From Halobacillus litoralis (lineage in GTDB: Bacteria; Bacillota; Bacilli; Bacillales; Halobacillaceae): a stretch of DNA of 64,000 bases. Under the pieces are notes generated by a model, which had not been told where the DNA came from, did no database searches, and saw nothing but the letters and a program-made list of their open reading frames with translations. Position numbers and translations under genes: made by a program. Location: contig NZ_WMEW01000014.1 in assembly GCF_009856355.1 (NCBI RefSeq), forward strand, positions 1 through 64,000, read 5' to 3'. Below are positions 16,359 through 24,606 of this stretch, piece by piece (the first letter of the stretch is position 1; each line of letters begins with the position of its first letter).

Positions 16359-18061
16359 AGGATCTCAAAGAAGTCATTCGTCTCGTTACGCTTGAAAAAA
16401 AAGATATTCTCCTCTCGATTATCTTTGGCTTTCTGGCCGGCCTTTCTGCTGTAGGCTTGTTTGCATCCAGTGGATACTTGATTTCCAAGGCAGCTCTGCT
16501 TCCTCCTTTATATGCGCTGACAGTGCTCATCGCCTTTCTAAAGCTGTTTGGTTTCGCCCGTGCTCTCGGCCGGTATGCTGAGCGGTACTTTTCCCATAGA
16601 GCGACCTTTTCGATTCTCAGTCATCTGCGGGTCACTTTTTATAAACGGCTCGAACCGATTGCTCCAAGACTGTTCCAAAAGTATCGGAGCGGCGACCTCC
16701 TCGCCCGGATTGTCGGCGACGTGGAAAGTCTGCAGAACTTTTTCCTGCGCGTCTATTATCCGCCGGTCGTGCTCGTTATCATTTTCTTAGGGACGATTGT
16801 GTTCACGTCGATCTTTTCGCTTCCGGTAGCGGTTGTACTGCTGCTCGGCCTCGTCTTGACGGGTCTTGTCATCCCGGCCTGGTACAGTGTGAAGCAGAGG
16901 AAATCGAGCCGGTTTGTCCGTGAGTCCAGGGGACAGCTTTCTACGGAAGCCACTGAATTCATCTATGGGTTCAGAGACTTGAAGATTCACCAGCAGGTCC
17001 CCGAGAAGCAGGAAATGCTGCACCAGGCCTCCCGTGATTATCTTCACCAGCAGGAGAAGGACAGCCGGGAGATGCTCGCCAGTCATTCCTGGAACACATT
17101 TGTGACGCTTATGGTGTCCTGGGTGGTCCTGGGTCTTGGAGCATTCCTCGTCTCTTCAGGAGACTTGAATGGGCTGTTTCTCGCCATGCTTGTTATGATA
17201 TCACTGACCGTTTTCGAAAATGCCGCACCGATGGCCGTTCTGCCTGCCCATTTGGAGGACAGCCGGCGGGCGTCCAAGCGGTTATTTTCATTGGTGGATG
17301 AAGAAGCCGGGGAAGAAGGCACAGAAAAGATGGACGGTCTCCATGCCCCGGCGGTTACGATGGAAGAAGTCAGCTGGCGTTTTCCAGGAGAACCGCGCCA
17401 GGCGTTGACGAATGTTTCGCTTTCCATTCCGTCCGGAAGTAAAACCGCCATTGTAGGTGCGAGCGGCTCCGGAAAGTCCACCATTTTTCAGCTGCTGTTG
17501 AAGTTTCAGACTGTGGATACAGGTGTTGTAAAAGTAGATGGGAAGGACATCCGGACGATAGATGAAGAAAGTCTCTGGGCACACACCAATGTGATGCTGC
17601 AGGAAAACCATTTCTTCTTCGGGACGGTCCGCGACAATTTGAGCATGGCGGATGAGAAGGCGACCGATGAGGAACAGCTGGCGGCTCTTGCCTCTACAGG
17701 TTTGTCCTTTTCCCTTGATAAAAAAGTCCTTGAAAAAGGAGGAAATTTATCCGGAGGTGAGAAGCAGCGTCTGGCGGCCGCCCGTGCCTTTTTGAAAGGG
17801 AAGCGGCTGTGGCTTCTTGATGAACCGACGTCGTCTGTGGATACATTGACGGAGCGCGGCATTTACAACCGGTTATTTGATCAGGCCAAAGATGATACAG
17901 TCATTTTGATCAGCCACCGGCTGAATGGATTGGATAAAATGGATCAGATCATTGTGATGGAAGGCGGAAAAGTTCAGGAATGCGGATCCTATGAGGATTT
18001 AATGAACCGCCGGGGTGTATTTTACGAAATGAAGAAGATTGAACAGAGTGTTCTTGCGTGA
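16355..18061 (+). CDS. cydC: thiol reductant ABC exporter subunit CydC
   Basis: The 568-residue partner of CydD. It has an N-terminal membrane domain and a nucleotide-binding domain with Walker A GASGSGKST near residue 367, signature LSGGEKQRLAAARA near 460 and Walker B LWLLDEPTSSVD. The start ATG overlaps the cydD stop (ATGA) and follows GGAGGAGAAGG. A terminator follows. Assignment as C rather than D rests on order and similarity in the membrane domain. Confidence 0.92.
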   Translation: MKDLKEVIRLVTLEKKDILLSIIFGFLAGLSAVGLFASSGYLISKAALLPPLYALTVLIAFLKLFGFARALGRYAERYFSHRATFSILSHLRVTFYKRLEPIAPRLFQKYRSGDLLARIVGDVESLQNFFLRVYYPPVVLVIIFLGTIVFTSIFSLPVAVVLLLGLVLTGLVIPAWYSVKQRKSSRFVRESRGQLSTEATEFIYGFRDLKIHQQVPEKQEMLHQASRDYLHQQEKDSREMLASHSWNTFVTLMVSWVVLGLGAFLVSSGDLNGLFLAMLVMISLTVFENAAPMAVLPAHLEDSRRASKRLFSLVDEEAGEEGTEKMDGLHAPAVTMEEVSWRFPGEPRQALTNVSLSIPSGSKTAIVGASGSGKSTIFQLLLKFQTVDTGVVKVDGKDIRTIDEESLWAHTNVMLQENHFFFGTVRDNLSMADEKATDEEQLAALASTGLSFSLDKKVLEKGGNLSGGEKQRLAAARAFLKGKRLWLLDEPTSSVDTLTERGIYNRLFDQAKDDTVILISHRLNGLDKMDQIIVMEGGKVQECGSYEDLMNRRGVFYEMKKIEQSVLA

Positions 18062-18073
18062 ACGAAAAAAAGG

Positions 18074-18102
18074 GCCGCCACATCATGTGGCGGCTGTTTT
18101 TA
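18074..18102 (+). terminator. terminator of cydDC
   Basis: GCCGCCACAT/ATGTGGCGGC stem followed by TGTTTTT, 12 bases after cydC. Confidence 0.85.
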
Positions 18103-18135
18103 TGTGGGTTGAGATAAGACATGGACACAGGTCCC

Positions 18136-18483
18136 TTAATAATAGTATGGATAAGGGTAGGGGTAGTAATAAGGATAGGGACGGAAGGCGTATGGAAACA
18201 GTGCTAATGCCGTGAGACCGGCAATCGGATAAATCCCCCGCCGGAATCGCCGGGCCCGCCTGCGCCCGTACCCATACTGGCGTTCATCAGCCACCTGTCC
18301 GTGCTCGTCGACCACGACGTCTTCGCTGATCAGGATGGTGAAGGTGTCGCCGGAAACATCAACGAGAATGCCGTCAAAGGACCGGCCGTCCTGCATTTCG
18401 ACCATGACGTGATAGTTCTCCATCTTTTTACAGTCGTTGTACCCCGGTTTGGAAGGGGCTTTTTGTTGACGATCTTCTGTCAT
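18136..18483 (-). CDS. small protein with Sm-like core and Tyr/Pro-rich tail
   Basis: Not recognised. The 115-residue protein has a central stretch (YHVMVEMQDGRSFDGILVDV, then GDTFTILI) that looks like a short beta-barrel of the LSM/SH3 kind. A basic YGYGRRRARRFRRG segment, one hydrophobic patch (IAGLTALALFP) and a low-complexity tail of alternating Tyr and Pro follow. Such tails occur in spore-coat and surface proteins of Bacilli, which is only a hint. The start ATG 18483 lies behind GAGGAG; a longer frame begins at 18516. It is convergent with cydC. Confidence 0.65.
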   Translation of the reverse strand: MTEDRQQKAPSKPGYNDCKKMENYHVMVEMQDGRSFDGILVDVSGDTFTILISEDVVVDEHGQVADERQYGYGRRRARRFRRGIYPIAGLTALALFPYAFRPYPYYYPYPYPYYY

Positions 18484-18548
18484 TGAAACCAACTCCTCAC
18501 CACCCATGATATTCACCCAACCTGATTATGTGACTCCAACACCTCAAA

Positions 18549-18562
18549 AGAAAACGTTATCA
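18549..18562 (+). promoter_or_regulatory. possible CcpA (cre) site before MBL gene
   Basis: AGAAAACGTTATCA matches the catabolite-responsive element TGWAANCGNTNWCA at all defined positions except the first. It lies about 20 bases upstream of a possible -10 (TAGAAT, 18581-18586), where CcpA binding would repress. Found by eye only. Confidence 0.35.
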
Positions 18563-18616
18563 TTTAATGGGAAGTTCTAGTAGAATGAAGGTGAATCTAA
18601 GGGAGAGGTGAGCGGA

Positions 18617-19564
18617 TTGGAAAAGAAGAAACCTGTGGCGTTAGGGAATGAACTGTATCTCATTGACGGTTATGATTTAGGTTTTGAAGGTCGGACAGGT
18701 ACATATGTATGTAATGAGAAACATACGACGTTGATCGAAACCGGACCGAGCCCGTCCATTCCTCATGTGCTGGCCGGGCTATCTGAGCTGGGTATCCGGC
18801 CGGAAGAGGTGGCGTTCATCATTCTGACCCATATTCATTTGGACCATGCCGGCGGAGCAGGGGTGCTTGTAAAGGAATGTCCAAATGCAGAGGTGATTGT
18901 CCATAAGAAAGGAAAACGCCACCTGGCTGATCCCTCCAGACTTGTGAAAGGGGCCCGGATGGTGTACGGGGAAGTTTTTGATCAGCTGTTCAATCCGGTC
19001 CTTCCTGTATCGGAAGAGAAGCTTGTCGTGAAGGAAGAGGGGGAGACGCTGAAGCTTTCGGACAGCCGTACTTTGACGTTTTATGACAGCCCGGGGCATG
19101 CCGGCCATCACCTTGCTGTCTATGATTCACGCAGCAGAGGGGTGTTTACCGGGGATACAGCAGGGATACGCTATCATCAGGTTGAAGATCGGATGGACTC
19201 TTTTTTCCTCCCCACGACCTCTCCTAATCAATTTGATCCGGACCTGATGATTTCCTCGATCGAAAAAATAGAGAGCCTTGATCCGAAACACTTGTATTTC
19301 GGCCATTTCGGAGCGACGGATCATCCTGAACAAGCGTTTGATCAAGTGAAAAAGTGGATTCCTGTATTCGTAAGTGAAGCCAAGGACGCGCTGGAACAGG
19401 GGGAAGGCATAGAAGTGATACAGAAGCGGCTTCACCTGCGTGTGTCCGAATACCTGGCCGGGAATGGCGTACCTGATGACCATCCGGTTTATCAGCTGCT
19501 TCAGCTCGATTTTGAGGTGTGTGCGATGGGGCTTGCGGATTATCTCCAAAAACAAAAGGTCTGA
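18617..19564 (+). CDS. MBL-fold metallo-hydrolase
   Basis: A 315-residue metallo-beta-lactamase-fold hydrolase with the metal motif THIHLDHAGG near residue 73, a downstream metal-ligand histidine in DSPGHAGHH and the bridging aspartate in FTGDTAG. The C-terminal segment (HFGATDHPEQAF) resembles the glyoxalase-II/RNase-Z-like group often annotated as MBL hydrolases of unknown substrate. TTG 18617 is preferred as start because GAGAGGTGA sits 6 bases before it; the GTG at 18608 would have almost no spacing. It appears monocistronic with a possible cre site upstream. Confidence 0.85.
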   Translation: MEKKKPVALGNELYLIDGYDLGFEGRTGTYVCNEKHTTLIETGPSPSIPHVLAGLSELGIRPEEVAFIILTHIHLDHAGGAGVLVKECPNAEVIVHKKGKRHLADPSRLVKGARMVYGEVFDQLFNPVLPVSEEKLVVKEEGETLKLSDSRTLTFYDSPGHAGHHLAVYDSRSRGVFTGDTAGIRYHQVEDRMDSFFLPTTSPNQFDPDLMISSIEKIESLDPKHLYFGHFGATDHPEQAFDQVKKWIPVFVSEAKDALEQGEGIEVIQKRLHLRVSEYLAGNGVPDDHPVYQLLQLDFEVCAMGLADYLQKQKV

Positions 19565-19583
19565 CTAGCTTCATGCTTACAAG

Positions 19584-19626
19584 GACGTCCCGGGACAGTC
19601 TTCACGCTGTGCCGGCGTCTCTTTTC
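19584..19626 (+). terminator. possible terminator of MBL gene
   Basis: An imperfect hairpin (GACGTCCCGGGACAG with CTGTGCCGGCGTC) is followed by TCTTTT. Several mismatches lower confidence. Confidence 0.45.
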
Positions 19627-19707
19627 CAACCTCCGGAAAACTTTTTGAAACCAAAGAAGGGTGGATACGTAAATAAGCTGTAGACATAGAAAGGAGTTCT
19701 GACTCTT

Positions 19708-21420
19708 ATGATAGGAATGCTGATTACAGCTCTATTATCTTTTATTTTATTTTTCATCCTGACGTTTATCGTCTATTGGAAAAACCGAATGAGAAGAAAG
19801 AAGATCATGAAGACAGCAGGCGGTGTGTTTATCTTCGGCTTTATCCTCATGTTCGTGATTACGTATGCGTTCATGCCGACCATTACCATACCGAACATGC
19901 TGATCCTGAACAGTATCGTCGCCATTCTGTTCGTGCCCCTTGTTTACGGCGGGGCTAAGGTGCCGGTGCAGTACCAGACGATGCACCGCTCATTATCGGG
20001 CGTCATTGTTCTTGTGACTGCTGTTTTGATCATCGGCGTTTTCGTCTACAGTATTTTTGCCCTGCAGGACAGCCATGATTCCATTGCCAAATCGGAAGAG
20101 GCAGAGGCACGTCCGTTGAATGAGGACAATACGCCGATTTCCGTCGCACCTGAATCGGCTCGTAACAAAGTGCAGAAAGCGATGAGTGTCGTACCGAATA
20201 CACAGTTCTATGACCTTGGAAAACTTCAGGCCCAGCAGGTGGACGGGGATATCGTCTATGTCGCTCCTGTGGAATTCTCAAGCTTTTGGCGCTATGTGCG
20301 TGGAAATGAGACGGAAGGCTATTTCAAAATCGCAGCGACGAACATCAACGCCCAGCCCGAGTTCGTCCAAAGCAAAATGAAGTACACCAACTCGAGTTAC
20401 TTCAACCATAACGTCCAGCGCGTCGTTTACAGTGCCCACCCGGACCATATTCAAAGCGGGGAAGCTCAGATTGAGGTGGATGATGAAGGAAAGCCATGGT
20501 ATGTACAGACGATCTACAAACCGCTGTTCTTCTCCAACAGGCCCGATATGCAGGAGATCAAAGTTGCCGTGGTAGACCCTGTAACCGGAGAAGTGGACAC
20601 CTATCCGGCTTCAGAGGCGCCTGAATTCATCGAAGGATCGGTGAGCTCCGAACTGGCCGCCACAGAGAATGAATACTTCGGTAAGTACATCAACGGATGG
20701 CTGAACTCCATTTTCGGTAAAAAAGATGTGAAAATCCCGAACGAATCCGGAACGGAAAGCAGTGTGACTCCGATTTTTGATGAGGACGGGGCGATGTACT
20801 ACTTTACCGATATGGCTTCACCGAAAGAAAACATCGACTCAGCTCTTGGCTACACATTGATTGATGCCCGTACAGGTGAACTGACGTATTACAACGGCCA
20901 GCAGAACCAGGGGATCATGGATAGTAAAGGTGCGGTGCAGATCGTCAACAAGCAGTATCCGGAGAAAAACTGGACTGGAACGATGCCGGTGCTTTATAAC
21001 GTTGACGGGCACCCGACGTGGATTGTGAACGTTCTGGATCCGAACGGGCTCTTTAAGCAGTACGCCTACATTAAGGCTGCAGATTCTGATTTTGCTGTCT
21101 TCGGCGATACGGCTAAGCAGACGCTGAACGCCTACCGTCTCCAGATTGCCCAGGACCCAAGCAATGTTGAAGGCAGTCAGGAGGTCGACCTCACGGAGAA
21201 AAGCGGGGTGATCAACCGCGTACTCGTCACCTCCACTGAATCAAGACAGTCCGTGCAGTTCCTCCTTGAAGGGGATACGACCATTTATACCGTTACGACC
21301 AGCAAAGCACCGTTATCGATCTTCCTGAAAGAAGGCGATCAGGTGGACCTTGAAGCGCGTATCAGGGAAAATGGAACCGGTACAGTGGAAACCATACAGA
21401 TTGAAGGCATCAGCAATTAA
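19708..21420 (+). CDS. large membrane-anchored protein of unknown function
   Basis: A 570-residue protein with four predicted membrane helices in its first 120 residues (about 3-25, 36-56, 62-80 and 95-117) and a large outer domain of about 450 residues. The outer domain has short segments such as VAVVDPVTGEVDTYP and LIDARTGELTYY that resemble PepSY-type repeats, known from protease and metal-linked membrane proteins; this likeness is weak. The tail (GVINRVLVTS to the end) looks like an OB-type beta domain. Start ATG follows AAAGGAG. It is monocistronic with a strong terminator. No function is claimed. Confidence 0.75.
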   Translation: MIGMLITALLSFILFFILTFIVYWKNRMRRKKIMKTAGGVFIFGFILMFVITYAFMPTITIPNMLILNSIVAILFVPLVYGGAKVPVQYQTMHRSLSGVIVLVTAVLIIGVFVYSIFALQDSHDSIAKSEEAEARPLNEDNTPISVAPESARNKVQKAMSVVPNTQFYDLGKLQAQQVDGDIVYVAPVEFSSFWRYVRGNETEGYFKIAATNINAQPEFVQSKMKYTNSSYFNHNVQRVVYSAHPDHIQSGEAQIEVDDEGKPWYVQTIYKPLFFSNRPDMQEIKVAVVDPVTGEVDTYPASEAPEFIEGSVSSELAATENEYFGKYINGWLNSIFGKKDVKIPNESGTESSVTPIFDEDGAMYYFTDMASPKENIDSALGYTLIDARTGELTYYNGQQNQGIMDSKGAVQIVNKQYPEKNWTGTMPVLYNVDGHPTWIVNVLDPNGLFKQYAYIKAADSDFAVFGDTAKQTLNAYRLQIAQDPSNVEGSQEVDLTEKSGVINRVLVTSTESRQSVQFLLEGDTTIYTVTTSKAPLSIFLKEGDQVDLEARIRENGTGTVETIQIEGISN

Positions 21421-21423
21421 GAA

Positions 21424-21453
21424 GGCAGCGGGGGGTTTTTCCCCTGCTGTTTT
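21424..21453 (+). terminator. terminator of the membrane protein gene
   Basis: GCAGCGGGG/CCCCTGCTG stem followed by TTTTTT, directly after the stop. Confidence 0.85.
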
Positions 21454-21501
21454 TTCTTTATGATAAGATAGAAAACATAGAAAAAATGAGGAGGAATTTA
21501 C

Positions 21502-21885
21502 ATGTCAGAAAAAACATTTGCCACCGCCATCAACTGTATGGACGGAAGAGTACAGCTTCCGGTTATTTACTGGATGCAGGAAAAATACGATACAGCCTAC
21601 ATCGATATGATTACTGAAGCCGGACCGACGAAGTTCCTTTTGGAAGGATCGGAAGAGCAGCTGGAAGCAGTGAAAACAAAAATCAATATCTCCACCGATA
21701 ACCATGGATCGAATGTTGTCGCAGTTGTCGGCCACCACAACTGCGCTGGAAACCCTGTGGACCGTGATGTGAAGGAAAAGCAGATCAAGGAGTCTGTGGA
21801 TCTTGTGAAATCGTGGGGTTTCGGTGTGGAAGTCATCGGCCTTTATGTGAATGACCAATGGGAAGTGGAAGTCGTTGTAGAATAG
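21502..21885 (+). CDS. very small beta-carbonic-anhydrase-like protein
   Basis: A 127-residue protein whose N-terminus NCMDGRVQ fits the Cys-x-Asp-x-Arg zinc/active-site motif of beta-carbonic anhydrases. GHHNCAGNP near residue 76 fits the second zinc motif (His-x-x-Cys). Usual beta-carbonic anhydrases are about 180-220 residues, so this is a shortened form. The helices between the motifs are compressed and the C-terminal beta strand remains (EVIGLYVND). GAGGAGG precedes the ATG. Reversible CO2 hydration is plausible from the motifs but not established. It stands alone with a promoter-like region upstream. Confidence 0.7.
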   Translation: MSEKTFATAINCMDGRVQLPVIYWMQEKYDTAYIDMITEAGPTKFLLEGSEEQLEAVKTKINISTDNHGSNVVAVVGHHNCAGNPVDRDVKEKQIKESVDLVKSWGFGVEVIGLYVNDQWEVEVVVE

Positions 21886-21972
21886 AGGATTTTCATTCCC
21901 GGCATCGAATGTATACCGTGTAACGGGTGACCCGCCGGCGGTTACGCATTTGATACGGTAAGGAGTGGGGAA

Positions 21973-22194
21973 ATGGAGCAGGCGAATTGGTTTGACTTCG
22001 TTGACAGCGCGCACGATCCGATTTTTCTGGAATTAAGGAAATTGACAGAAGGTTGTCCAACCGTCACCATCGCTTCCTACACCGTCACACTGAATGCTTT
22101 TTCGTTATTTGAGATTGAAAGCATCGGCATCCATGACTGTGTAAGTACCTTGGAGCAATGTTACAACTACTTATGTACACACACAGCAGAATGA
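21973..22194 (+). CDS. small hypothetical protein
   Basis: Not recognised. The 73-residue acidic protein (MEQANWFDFVDSAHDP...) has four cysteines spread through the sequence and no membrane segment. AAGGAGTGGGG sits 5-9 bases before the ATG, which supports translation. It lies 87 bases after the carbonic-anhydrase-like gene and is followed by the left terminator hairpin of repeat copy B. Confidence 0.6.
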   Translation: MEQANWFDFVDSAHDPIFLELRKLTEGCPTVTIASYTVTLNAFSLFEIESIGIHDCVSTLEQCYNYLCTHTAE

Positions 22195-22202
22195 CTGGGA
22201 AA

Positions 22203-22546
22203 AGGCGTCTCACAAGGAGACGCCTCAGGCTTTAGAAAAATCCTTGTTATCCAGTTAGAGTTGTCCGCATGTCGTGTTGAGCACGTTCCGCTTATCAGTG
22301 GATGCCTGCCGCGGGCACGGCCTCAGCTAACTTGGTCAAGAAAACCATTTGACCAAGTGGATCTTCGGCTCGCGCTGTTCCCGCAGGCGTCACCACCGAA
22401 CGCTCCTCGTGCCGATGCCTGTGAAAAGACAGCTTTACCGATATCCATGCCCAAGTATGGATGACTACTCCTTTGGAGTCACTGGAAAAAAGGTTTCTCC
22501 ACAGAAAAAGGCGTCTCCTTTTGAGACGCCTTTTTCTGTGGAGAAA
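22203..22546 (+). repeat. terminator-flanked dispersed repeat, copy B (short)
   Basis: The left hairpin AGGCGTCTC-ACAAG-GAGACGCCT (22203-22225) is the terminator of the 73-residue protein gene. The right hairpin has the same arms with loop CTTTT and extends to a perfect 24-pair palindrome (22494-22517 with 22523-22546) that includes the element end. Between them lies the left module of the family (22226-22430), ending in CTCCTCGTGCCG, then about 65 bases not shared with the other copies. The right module of copies A, C and D is missing. The ends read CTTTAGAAAAATCC and GGTTTCTCCACAG. This accounts for the 415-base gap between genes. Confidence 0.87.
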
Positions 22547-22547
22547 T

Positions 22548-22576
22548 TTGAGTACAGGGGCATTGTCCTATACAAT
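22548..22576 (+). promoter_or_regulatory. SigA promoter of the oxidoreductase gene
   Basis: TTGAGT, 17 bases, TACAAT. It starts two bases beyond the palindromic right end of repeat copy B, so the repeat abuts the promoter. Confidence 0.75.
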
Positions 22577-22610
22577 AGGTGCAGAAATTGAGCGTGAAAA
22601 GGAGTTCGTT

Positions 22611-23735
22611 ATGAAAAGATATATCATCGTAGGAGCAGGTATTTTAGGGGCGTCGACCGCTTACCATCTGGTCAAAGAAGGGGCGGATGTCACCATTGTG
22701 GACCGTAAGGATGAAGGCCAGGCGACAGAAGCCGCCGCAGGAATTGTCTGTCCGTGGCTTGCACAGCGCCGGAATAAACGGTGGTACCGTCTCGTCAAAG
22801 GCGGCGCAAGATATTACCCGGAATTGATTCAGCAGCTTGAGGCAGATGGAGAGCATGAGACCGGTTATAAAAAAGTGGGGGCCGTGAGCCTTCATACCAA
22901 TCCGGAAAAACTGGAAAAAACGATTGAACGCGCAGAAAAACGTAGGGAGGACGCTCCGGAAATCGGTGATATCACACGGCTTTCACCGGAAGAAACGCGA
23001 GCCTATTTTCCTCTGTTATCAGAAGAAAGCTATGAAGCGGTTCATGTCAGTGGGGCGGCCCGTGTAAATGGACGTGCTCTAAGGGATGCTCTGCTTAGAG
23101 CTTCAGGAAAGCGTGGAGCTGTCATGGTGCATGGCGATGCCTCCCTCACTTTTGAAGGGGATACGGTGACAGGCGTGGAAGTGGATGGACAGAAGCTGCA
23201 GGCGGACGAAGTGATCGTCACTGCGGGAGCCTGGGCGAAGCCGTTATTCCAGCCGCTCGGCATTCAGTTCCTTTCCCGTCCTCAGAAGGCGCAGATTGTC
23301 CACCTGGATGTAGAAGGTGCGGAAACAGCGGACTGGCCGGTCATTATGCCGCCGAACAATCAATATATGCTGTCTTTCGGTGGCGGGCGCATGATTATTG
23401 GAGCTACGCACGAAACGGACGCCGGGTTTGATCAGCGGCAGACAGCCGGAGGTCTTCACTATATTTTAGATAAGGCTCTGGAGGTGGCTCCCGGCCTTGC
23501 GGACAGTACTTTTGTAGAAAGCCGTGTCGGGTTCCGCCCGTTTACACCAGGGTCTCTTCCGGTATTCGGACGGATTCCAGGATGGAACGGGGTGCTGACA
23601 GCCAACGGTCTTGGGGCTTCCGGCCTTACCTCCGGCCCGTACCTCGGTGCTGAACTTGCCCGGATGGCCCTTGGGCGCGATACAGAGTTGGATGCCGGGG
23701 ACTATCATGTCGCAGAAGCACTGGAAGAACAGTGA
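22611..23735 (+). CDS. FAD-dependent oxidoreductase (DAO family)
   Basis: A 374-residue flavoenzyme of the D-amino-acid oxidase/dehydrogenase family. The N-terminal Rossmann motif GAGILGASTAYHL is followed by an acidic strand end (IVDRKDEGQ), an AAAGIVCPW segment typical of DadA-like members, and the C-terminal FAD contact GLGASGLTSGPYLG. Likely substrates are D-amino acids, glycine or sarcosine; sequence alone does not decide. The start ATG 22611 follows AAAAGGAG; the in-frame extension to 22461 runs into the repeat and is rejected. It has its own promoter and terminator. Confidence 0.87.
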   Translation: MKRYIIVGAGILGASTAYHLVKEGADVTIVDRKDEGQATEAAAGIVCPWLAQRRNKRWYRLVKGGARYYPELIQQLEADGEHETGYKKVGAVSLHTNPEKLEKTIERAEKRREDAPEIGDITRLSPEETRAYFPLLSEESYEAVHVSGAARVNGRALRDALLRASGKRGAVMVHGDASLTFEGDTVTGVEVDGQKLQADEVIVTAGAWAKPLFQPLGIQFLSRPQKAQIVHLDVEGAETADWPVIMPPNNQYMLSFGGGRMIIGATHETDAGFDQRQTAGGLHYILDKALEVAPGLADSTFVESRVGFRPFTPGSLPVFGRIPGWNGVLTANGLGASGLTSGPYLGAELARMALGRDTELDAGDYHVAEALEEQ

Positions 23736-23770
23736 AAAAGCGGGGAACCTTGGAGTTCCCCGCTTTTTTT
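23736..23770. terminator. bidirectional terminator
   Basis: AAAAGCGGGGAAC/GTTCCCCGCTTTT with T runs on both strands, between the convergent oxidoreductase and VOC genes. Confidence 0.9.
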
Positions 23771-23772
23771 TA

Positions 23773-24195
23773 TCAAACATGCTTTTTCGGATAGTCGCAG
23801 TATTCAATGATGGTCCCGTCTGTATCGGCTGGATTCAGATAAATGAGACGTCTTCCATGTTTGTTCGTCCGTCTGGACCATTCCAAGGTGCGGATGCCCT
23901 TGGCATGCACGTCTTCAATGGCCTCATCCAGGTCCGGAACTTCATAGGCGACGTGGTGGACCCCTTTCCCTTTCTGCTTAATGAACCGGGCGATGGGTGA
24001 TGTCGTATTATTGGTGGGCATCAGTAATTCTGTCCGGCTGCCCTGAACGTCGATTACTGCGATTTCACTTTCCACGCCCTCCGCTTCATTGCGGTAGCGG
24101 TCGATCAAGATTCCGCCTAAAACCTCTGTGTAAAACGTGATGCTTTCTTCGATGAGGCGTACAGCGACGCCGATATGGTCGAGTTTCTTTTCCAA
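23773..24195 (-). CDS. VOC-family protein, methylmalonyl-CoA epimerase-like
   Basis: A 140-residue vicinal-oxygen-chelate protein. It shows paired beta-alpha-beta-beta-beta units: LDHIGVAV at the N-terminus and VHHVAYEV near residue 80 carry the metal histidines, with TELLMP and TIIEYC giving the acidic ligands. The pattern and size fit methylmalonyl-CoA epimerase, but no mutase or carboxylase genes lie nearby, so another glyoxalase-type role is possible. The start is ATG 24195 behind AAGGAGAAT. It is convergent with the oxidoreductase gene. Confidence 0.8.
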   Translation of the reverse strand: MEKKLDHIGVAVRLIEESITFYTEVLGGILIDRYRNEAEGVESEIAVIDVQGSRTELLMPTNNTTSPIARFIKQKGKGVHHVAYEVPDLDEAIEDVHAKGIRTLEWSRRTNKHGRRLIYLNPADTDGTIIEYCDYPKKHV

Positions 24196-24342
24196 AATCG
24201 ATTCTCCTTTGCAGTTTGTGTGGGTTTATTGTAGCACAGCTGCCGAGGTGCTACAGGCGTCTGCCCTTTTTAATCGTTGTCCACCAAAACGTACAAGCTG
24301 ATTGATGAAATTGACATACTGTAGAGCAGGAGGTGAAAGTTT

Positions 24343-24570
24343 ATGCCTGCCTGGATCAGTCACAGTATGAAAGTACTGCTTTCCATCCTGCTGTTCATCT
24401 TTTCGACCGTTGTGCTTACAGCAGGGCTCCTTTTTGCCTTTCTTACAGGATGGACATTCCTGAAGGGGGCGGGGGCGGCAGTACTCCTTGTATTCTGGCT
24501 TGTCACTTTCGGAGTTCTTTCCCACCGGTTGTACCACTACTTGTTTCACCCACCGGGAGAGGACCAATAA
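24343..24570 (+). CDS. small two-helix membrane protein
   Basis: Not recognised. The 75-residue protein has two hydrophobic helices (about residues 10-34 and 40-60) joined by a short TGWTFLKG turn, and a hydrophilic His/Pro-rich end. A very strong AGGAGGTGA 7 bases before the ATG and a perfect terminator after the stop support it as a real gene. Confidence 0.65.
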   Translation: MPAWISHSMKVLLSILLFIFSTVVLTAGLLFAFLTGWTFLKGAGAAVLLVFWLVTFGVLSHRLYHYLFHPPGEDQ

Positions 24571-24606
24571 ACAAAAGGGATCCCGTTTTAAGGATCCCTT
24601 TTGTTT
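24569..24606. terminator. bidirectional terminator
   Basis: A 15-pair perfect stem (AAACAAAAGGGATCC/GGATCCCTTTTGTTT) between the small membrane protein gene and the convergent DJ-1 gene. Confidence 0.9.

Noticed and set aside
22261..22591. Open frames across repeat copy B and an N-terminal extension of the oxidoreductase to 22461
   Set aside because: They read through the terminator palindrome. The real gene start at 22611 has its own promoter and ribosome site.
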